In this document: positions 57,271-64,000 of the stretch, in pieces | How positions within the stretch are numbered: the stretch's first letter is position 1 | Layout of the letters: each line of letters begins with the position of its first letter | NCBI GenBank assembly: GCA_021018815.1 | Contig: JAITYX010000104.1 | Coordinates: 1-64,000 of the forward strand | Source of the DNA: Talinum fruticosum | Lineage: Eukaryota > Streptophyta > Magnoliopsida > Caryophyllales > Talinaceae | Direction of reading: 5' to 3' | DNA length: 64,000 nucleotides | The notes under the pieces: generated by a model | Seen by the model: only the letters and a program-made list of their open reading frames with translations | Told to the model about the DNA's origin: nothing | The model's database searches: none | Translations under genes and position numbers: made by a program

Positions 57271-59912
57271 CACCATTTTATCATCTTACTCTTGTTTTAG
57301 TTTTGCATTTCCTTTCTTTCGTTATTCTTGAAAGCTAGTTGGTTCTCAAGAATTCCTTATTTTCAAAAAAGTGCCTAGAAGAAAGGCTCATCCTTTGGGA
57401 AGAATTAGAGCTAAGAGTCTTACTCAAGACTCCTTCATAGAGCGCGAATGACGTCCGTAAAATGAATGGGATCTAAGTGATCTTCTAGTTGAAGCTTAAA
57501 CACATGTTTGTTCACTTGCCATCTCCTCTTCGGTAAGCTAATTTGCTTAAACCTCTTCCTTTGCTCATTTAGAGTAATGTCCTAACCAAAATCTTGTTGG
57601 ATTTTGTCTTGTAGAAAGGCTCAATTCGAAGCAGTGAAGCCATCCCAAAGTTTATGGAAGCCTCGTGAGAGGATGCACTTTCCTCTTGAGAACGTCAAGT
57701 ATAATTCCGAGCTTGGGCCTCTCTACATCACTTTATGCCATCTCATTGATAGGAGGGAGAGGGATCCTATTAGAGCCATCAGTGAGCGGTTTTGGGATAC
57801 CACCAAGCACGTTCCATCTTCCTTTTGATGAGATGGCAATAACTCCTTTCGATTTCGCTTTTTATCCAGTTTAGGTTTTTAGAGGGAACCTTTAGCTTAT
57901 GACCGAATTTGTACAAAAACCATGGTTATCTCCATCACCTCTTCGATCCCATTGCCGACAAATTTCCACATAATAATCACTTCAAATATACCATTCTTTG
58001 TGTGGCTTTTTAGGATGAAGGTTTCGACCTCAACATTCTCCTCGGACAACAAGTGAGAGTCATGCTTGCTCTTCTCTTGAGCATGGTCCTCTTTTCGGAT
58101 CAGGCTATCAAGGTTCATGCTCACTATTTGGTGAACCTAGTGGATCTTGATAGAATAAAGGAGCTCAATTAGGGTATACCTTCGTATACTTGCCTCATTA
58201 AAGGACTCCGTGCCGGTATGTGGCAAACAAGGCCGTAACTAGATTCTACCTACTACCTTCCTTTGAAAGGCTTATAGAAGATCATTGAGGTATGCTCAAA
58301 TTTTTCCTTTCTTTAAGTTTTACTTTTCATCTTGTGTGGATAAAAAGCTTTACTTGACTTGTCTAAAATGTAGTCGTGGCTATACAAATACTTTCCACAT
58401 CTCTCTCCCACTCAATGAATCGGTCCGCGCTCCCGGCATCCATGTCACGGGCTAGAATAAATCATGAGTGAACTAAAATACATGAGATAGGCTTTTGAGT
58501 TAAGCCCTCGACCGCATTGACTCAGTATGTTACTTTTTCTCTCAACACTTGCTCCAAAATAGGCCTAAGCGAGCTTTTTAACATACTTTTAGCATTCTCG
58601 ATCATGCCCACGACTGGACCATCAGTATGTGGGTCACCCGTGGTGCAGTCCAACCCCTTATATCCACGATTTTTGTCCATTTTCTTATTGTTTTTCATAC
58701 TTGCTTGCTGATTTCTCAATAATTCTTGTATGTAGGCCAACTTCCATCCTTGGGCCTAACTCCAACTTCCAAAAATGTCCTTGTGGCCCGTGAATTGAGT
58801 GAGAGAAGAATCTTGTTTGAATGTCATTTTGGAATTTGTTGGTATCTTGCATAGAGGGTTACTCCTCAAATTCACGTTAACACATGGCCTCCATTTGTTC
58901 TAGTCGATCCTCTTTCGCGGTCGAGTAAGCGACGACCATGGTGTGGTATCCGTTTACCTCACTTTTGAATTTACACACCTCCTACGCTCATCATGCATTT
59001 CGACTCAACTAGTAAGTGCTCAAACCTTCTCTTATAACCTTGAATTTCTTGTATGGAAATTAATTATCATCTTTCTTTTATAGCTCACTCCTGCTGATAT
59101 TCACATCCCGAGTAACAATGTGGATATTACTATGCCCGGAGGACCTCCTCGTTTCATCACAACTCTTGAAATCGCGAAAGAGGAATGTGTTGGGCATCCC
59201 TTTCCTTGAAATTGGTGAAGGGTAAGAATTATGTGATCTTTTCCTTTTAGTGGAGTGCTAAAAGCATTTGTCTCGTTGATAACACTCGAATAAACTTTAC
59301 AAGTATGACCGGGAGCAATCTAGGACCATATCTATCGATTTCGATCGACTCTTCGTGCAATTAAAAATTTCTTTACCGATCGATCTTTCTCTACTCCTCG
59401 AGTAAGTCCTCAATTAGTGTAGTGCTAAATTCTTTAAGCTTTTAATGATTTGCTAATCGCTTCCCCGATCTTGTAGAGTCACCGATCAAGAGTTACTCCT
59501 TCCAAGTAGTTTATCAGTGCGCCCGAGACATCATCCCAAACTTATGAACAACAAATGCCTTCTAGTAGTAATGCTAGACAAGGCTCATCACTCCGTTTTT
59601 CGCGGAATACTCGTCATAGGAGTGCGTCTAAGGCAGGAATTAGAGCTTTTAGGCCGAGTACCCCTTGTGCGGGACAAGATTTCTCTCGAGGAGAGCTTGA
59701 ACATCTTACCCTTGCAAGTCTTTGATCAACATGGGAACCCTCTTTACTTCCCTTGGTCTTCTTATAGCGAATCATCACATGCAGCCTTCTCGGCCTCGGA
59801 ACCAAGGAGATGCTTCGTACCAAGGTGATGAAGGTTGGCCGATTCTCTACGTCCTGTCTTGGAGGATTTCGGGAATTATATCGTTGATGATGACTCTAAT
59901 GGCGATGTGTAG
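57271..59912 (+). pseudogene. Plant mobile domain (PMD, MAIN-like) gene, broken, with apparent introns
   Basis: PMD proteins in plants include MAIN and MAIL1, nuclear proteins linked to gene and transposon silencing; the domain also occurs inside transposons. Near 57370-57450 a short Lys/Arg-rich exon is possible. After an acceptor-like TTGTCTTGTAG (57603-57613) come GPLYITLCHLIDRRERDPIR and AISERFWDTT, then after a one-base shift STFHLPFDEMAITPFDFAFY, a strong PMD signature. VRVMLALLLSMVLFSDQAIK followed by VHAHYLVNLVDLDRIKELN (58042-58170) is the middle helix region. A donor-like GAG/GTATGC lies at 58289 and an acceptor AG at 58372, then SWLYKYFPHLSPT. Later pieces include RRILFECHFGICWYLA and VTPQIHVNTWPPFV (58800-58910). 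A low-complexity tail ends with a stop near 59912. Several stops occur, so it is a pseudogene. Confidence 0.7.
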
Positions 59913-60008
59913 ATGATTCCTTGCTCCTTCCTAGTGCTGCTGATTAATGGACCTCTTGTAGGGTGCTTGTTTATATATATTATTTATTTTGTAACAAAGA
60001 CTCTTATG

Positions 60009-61575
60009 TGAAGGTTTGCTCGGGGAGAGTCTCGAGTCACCCTAGAGGGGGTGAATAGGGTGAAAGGGAATTCTCTGCGAAATCACACTCTTTGCGCGTA
60101 AGTAGAACGGAAGATGGATTCCGAGTCTATTAACTGGGTCGAAAAGATTGGACTCGTAAAGCAATGAATAAGAAAGAACGAGAGCAATGAAGGCCGTCCG
60201 AGTCTAGAATGAACTCGGAAAGATAACACTTAGATTTTACGTGGAAACCCTCCTGGGGCAGAAAACCACTGGACCGTGTCAATCCGGACACGAAGTCAAA
60301 TCCACTATTTTGAGTCCACAAAATACCGTGAACCGATCGAACCCGAGTTGCTCCCTTAGAAAACTCTATACAAGTTTTCCTAGACTCGAAATTCCCTTAT
60401 CCGATCTAGTACTTCCTAACCGAGATAACCCTTACAGACTAGGGACAACTAAGCTTAGTTAACCCTTACTGCTTAGTCAAGGGACCTTACAAAGAATGTA
60501 AGAAAGAGTTTGTAATCGAGTACAAGACCTTACAACTCGTAAAGTAATGAATTATAGAATGGGAGTTGTAAGTAGAAGATTGAAAGTGAGTACAATGACT
60601 TTGAGCAAGTATGTGTATAAACAATAGATTCGGCAATCTTCGTGTCTTGTGAGGTGGCTTCAATTTATAGGTAACCAGGCAGAGTAGCCGTTATCTTCAT
60701 CTCGCTAACCGAGAGCGTTCGTGACCGTTGATAAAAGCTTTCGAGTCACTTAGAAAGTATCCGTTGTAATGTGAAAGTTGGACAACGGTTTATCTCTCTT
60801 GGAAGTCCCAAAACCATTGGCAATGTCTTGAAAGATAAGGTGGAAACCACCGTTAAGCTTAGCGTTTCGGTTTTCTAGATTTAGAAAGCAGACGACTTCG
60901 ACACAATCTTCTGGGACTCGAAGCGGGGAGGTGAAAAGTCATGTCTCGCTGGTGATTTGACGTTCGAAGCCAGCTACTTTTGTGGTTTAAAAAAGGTGTA
61001 TCCTCGAATGAATAACCTACAAAAGTAAATCAATTCTGGTTCTCAAAGTATAAAATACTTTGGTCCAAAGTTAGACACGAGATAATAAAATAATTATGAT
61101 AATTAAGCAACCGATTATCCGAGTCGAAATGAAATGGAATTTTCGAGTCCAATATCCATGATACTCGGAATTCCATCCGACTTAGTCTAAGCGATAGAAC
61201 AAGTTCCATAAAGAATATCGAGTGAGATAACTTGATATAGACTAAGTATGAAACAGACTAAAGATATTGACTCTAATAAAAATAGAGCTTGTAATCGAAG
61301 TAAGATTCCGAGTGAGAAAAAGACGAAGCACTAGTCTGCGATAAATCTGAGTGAAGATGGACTCGTAACAAAGAATCACTTTTCTTAGTCTCAAACAGAT
61401 AAGTAATAAATGTAATAAGTGAAAGCCGTATCACTCTAGAAAGATACTTATTTTACTAAAAGAAGTTTCGCGATACCGAGAATGCCTTGGAATCAAAACT
61501 CTAAAAGCATGGGATTGTTATACTCGACTCGTTTAGTGCAACTCGTAAATGCGTTGAGAATTGTCCGAGTCTTCA
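60009..61575 (-). repeat. 3' LTR of Sirevirus SVR1
   Basis: 1567 bp, from TGAAGGTTTGCTCGG (plus strand) to GAGTCTTCA. No primer-binding site lies to its left, so this is the outer edge of the element, inserted about 100 bp past the end of the PMD gene after TTATG. TATA-like CTATAAATTGAAGCC lies near 60655-60670 on the minus strand. Confidence 0.88.
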
Positions 61576-61930
61576 ATCTCCCCTTTTTGATGAAAGGCAT
61601 TCCATACATAAACGTAAATTTTGTTAGAGAAAAAAATGATTCTAAAGGGTTTGCTCATGCGAGTAAGACATACTCAATAGTTTAGAGTAAGCAATATATA
61701 GTCGAGCATAAGGTAAAGATACTTAGCAAATGAAATAATGTAAGCTCGAAACATAGAAATTATTATGTAAGAGAAAGCATTACTTCATTGATCCGAAAAG
61801 AAATTACAAGAGTTAAAGAAAAACGAAAACTCCCCTAAACAAGACAACAATTTTTCTAACTCTATTTCTCCCCTTGCCTTTCAACAAAAAAAAATAGACA
61901 AAAAGAAGGGAGAAAAGAACAAGTAATACA
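61576..61930 (-). promoter_or_regulatory. SVR1 polypurine tracts and 3' noncoding stub
   Basis: CAAAAAGGGGAGATTG abuts the LTR; TTTAGGGGAG lies near 61825 and AAAGGCAAGGGGAGAAATAG near 61865-61885. The stub ends at ATACA where the next LTR starts. The same stretch continues past ATACA at 63840 in SVR2, which places the insertion point. Confidence 0.75.
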
Positions 61931-63479
61931 TGAAGGTTTGCTCGGGAGAGTTTGAGTCACCCTAGAGAGGGGGTGAATAGGGTGATCGGGAATTTTTGTG
62001 GAATCACACTCTTTTGCGCAGAGGTAAAGGGAAAGATAGATTCCGAGTCTATCAACCGGGTCGAAAAGCTTGGACTCGGAAAGCAATCAATCGAAAGAAC
62101 AAGAGCGAGAAGACTGTCCGAGTCTAGAATAAACTCGGAAAGATAGCACTTAGATTTTACGTGGAAACTCTCCTGGGCGAGAAAACCACGGACCGTGTCA
62201 ATCCGCACACGAAGTCAAATCCACTATTTTGAGTCCACAAAATACCGTGAACTCGATCGAACCCGAGTTGCTCCCTTAAACAACTCTATAGAAGTTTTCT
62301 TAGACTCGTAAATTCCCTTATCCGATCTAGTACTTCCTAGCTGAGATAACCCTTACAGCTAGGGACAACTAAGCTGAGTTAACCTTTACAGACTTAGTCA
62401 AGGGACCTTATAAAGGATGTAAGAAAGAGTATGTAATCGAGTACAAGACTTTACAACTCGGAAAGTAATGAAATATAGAGTGGGAGTTGTAAGTTGAAGA
62501 TTGAAAGTAAATACAATAACTTTGAGCAAGTATGTGTATAAGCAATATGTTCGGCAACCTTCAAGTCTTGTGAGATGGCTTCAATTTATAGGTAACCAGG
62601 CAGAGTAGCCGTTATCTTCATCTCGCTGACCGAGAGCCTTCTTTGACCGTTGATAAAAGCTTTCTAAGTCACTCGAAAGTATCCGTTGTAATGTGAACGT
62701 TGGACAACGGTTTATCTCTCTTGAAGTCCCAAAACCATTGGCAATGTCTTGAAAGATAAGGTGGAATCGCGTTTCCAGATTTGGAAACAGCATGGCTTCC
62801 GACACAATCTTCCGGGACTCGAAGCAAGGAAGGTGAAAAGCCATATCTGCTGGTGAAAAGCCATGTCTACCGGTGAAAAGCCATGTCTCGATGGTGATTT
62901 GACGTTCGAGTCGGCTACTTTTGTAGTTTGAAAAAGGTGTATCCTCGAATGAATAACCTACAAAAGTAAATCAATTCTGGTTCTCAAAGTATAAAATACT
63001 TTGGTCCAAAGTTAGACGCAGATAATAAAATAATTATGATAATTAAGCAACCGATTATCCGAGTCGGAAAAGAAATGGAATTTTCCGAGTCCAATATCCA
63101 TGATACTCAAAATTCCATCCGACTTAGTCTAAGCAATAGAACAAGTTCCATAAAGAATATCGAGTGAGATAACATGATATAGACTAAGTGTAAACCGGAC
63201 TAAAGATATTGACTCTCACAAAAATAGAGCTTGTAATCGGAAGTAAGATTCTGAGTGAGAATAGACTCGTAACAAAGAGCCACTTTTCCGAGTCTCAAAC
63301 GGATAAGCAATAAATGTACTAAGTGAAAGCCGTATCACTCGTAAAGATACTCTTTTACTAGAAGAGGTTTCTGCGATACCGAGAATGCCTTGGAATCAAA
63401 ACTCTAAAAGCATGGGGTTGTTTATACCTGATTCGTTTAGTGCAACTCGAAAGGCGTTGAGAAATGTCTCGAGTCTTCA
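61931..63479 (-). repeat. 3' LTR of Sirevirus SVR2
   Basis: 1549 bp, very similar to 60009-61575. It probably inserted into the 3' noncoding region of SVR1. It has a local gain of about three copies of GGTGAAAAGCCATGTCT at 62830-62895, where SVR1 has one. Confidence 0.88.
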
Positions 63480-63850
63480 ATCTCCCCTTTTTGGTGAAAG
63501 GCATTCCATACTTAAACAGGAATTTTGTTAGAGAAAAAAATGATTCTAAGTAGTTTGTGCATGAGTAGGGCATACTCAATGAATCGGAGCAATACTTAAG
63601 ATTATCGGAGAGGGAAAAAATACAAGTATGCTTTAAGTTATTAGCATTAATTCGAAAAATAAAGCAAGGCAAAACTGAACTCAAAAGATAATAATGAAAT
63701 GCATTAATCCATTAAAATTTCAAAAGGGTGGAAAAACTCCCCTAAACAAGACAACCAGTTTCTTACTCTATTTCTCCCCTTGCCTTTCAAAGAAAGAAAA
63801 ATACAAGAAGAAAAGAAAGGGAGGAAAAGAACAAATAATACAACTAAGAT
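63480..63850 (-). promoter_or_regulatory. SVR2 polypurine tracts and 3' noncoding region
   Basis: The LTR-adjacent tract reads CAAAAAGGGGAGATTG on the minus strand, with upstream tracts near 63735-63755 and 63770-63790. No gene is present. Confidence 0.7.
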
Positions 63851-64000
63851 GTCCGGACAAAAAAATTTTAGAAAGAGGAAAATTCGGGGACACCGAGGAA
63901 TTGTGACTCAGTGCATGGCTCCTACGAGGAAGGGCGGATTTCCGAGTGGAGGCGGAGGTGCGCCGCGCCGATAAAATCTTGACGATGTGCTTGAGCGCGG
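63851..64000 (-). pseudogene. SVR2 third ORF, C-terminal end (cut by window)
   Basis: The sequence matches the end of the SV1 third ORF at about 1890-2020, including TTGTGACTCAGTGCATGG and ATCTTGACGATGTGCTTGAG on the plus strand. The rest of the element lies beyond the window. Confidence 0.6.

Noticed and set aside
60009..63479. Satellite-like tandem array
   Set aside because: Only two units, each with LTR ends and polypurine tracts, so these are retroelement ends and not a satellite.

Overview
This is plant nuclear DNA made almost entirely of transposable elements in several states of decay. The evidence is LTR retrotransposons of both the Ty1/copia and Ty3/gypsy superfamilies with plant-type primer-binding sites, a CACTA (En/Spm) transposon with a TNP2-type transposase, and a degraded gene for a plant mobile domain (PMD) protein that appears to contain introns. 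The host species cannot be named from the sequence, and no intact host gene, rRNA or tRNA was found.

The dominant family is a Sirevirus-like Ty1/copia element. Its LTRs are about 1.5 to 1.6 kb, start TGAAGACTCGG and end AACCTTCA. The primer-binding site is TGGTATCGAGCC and the LTR-flanking polypurine tract is AAAAGGGGAGAT. The order is gag, protease, integrase, RT, RNase H, then a third ORF in the position called env-like. At least eight copies or pieces are present. I call them SV1 (1-10607, minus), SVP (22334-28914, plus), SVA (28915-32389 and 50286-51455, minus), SVE (32390-37093 and 50222-50286, minus), SVG (37094-50221, minus, the most complete), SVQ (51456-53944, plus), SVR1 (60009-61930, minus) and SVR2 (61931 to the window end, minus).

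Layout: 1-10607 SV1, inserted into the 5' LTR of an Athila-like gypsy element whose remainder fills 10608-18787. That gypsy element sits in a Sirevirus gag/protease relic (18788-19060). 19105-22333 holds CACTA remains: TNP2 pseudogene, GA microsatellite, palindromic subterminal repeats and two termini. 22334-28914 is SVP, which carries a 1-kb inverted duplication of gag. 28915-51455 is a nest: SVA contains SVE, SVE contains SVG, and SVG contains a 2156-bp solo LTR of another family with a perfect 5-bp target duplication. 51456-53944 is the 3' end of SVQ. 53945-55817 is a relic of a different copia lineage. 55818-60008 is non-LTR sequence with the broken PMD gene. 60009-64000 holds two Sirevirus 3' ends in tandem.

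No gene set works together as a cellular pathway. Within each retrotransposon, gag would form the particle, and protease, integrase and RT/RNase H would carry out replication. Almost every reading frame is broken, so the copies look non-autonomous. The main points of interest are the nesting, a conserved TATA-like site upstream of the Sirevirus third ORF, the gag inverted duplication, the PMD pseudogene, and unusual indel variation at CCGAG/CTCGG sites. That last pattern may be real or may be a sequencing artefact. I did not find convincing evidence of a new biological system.
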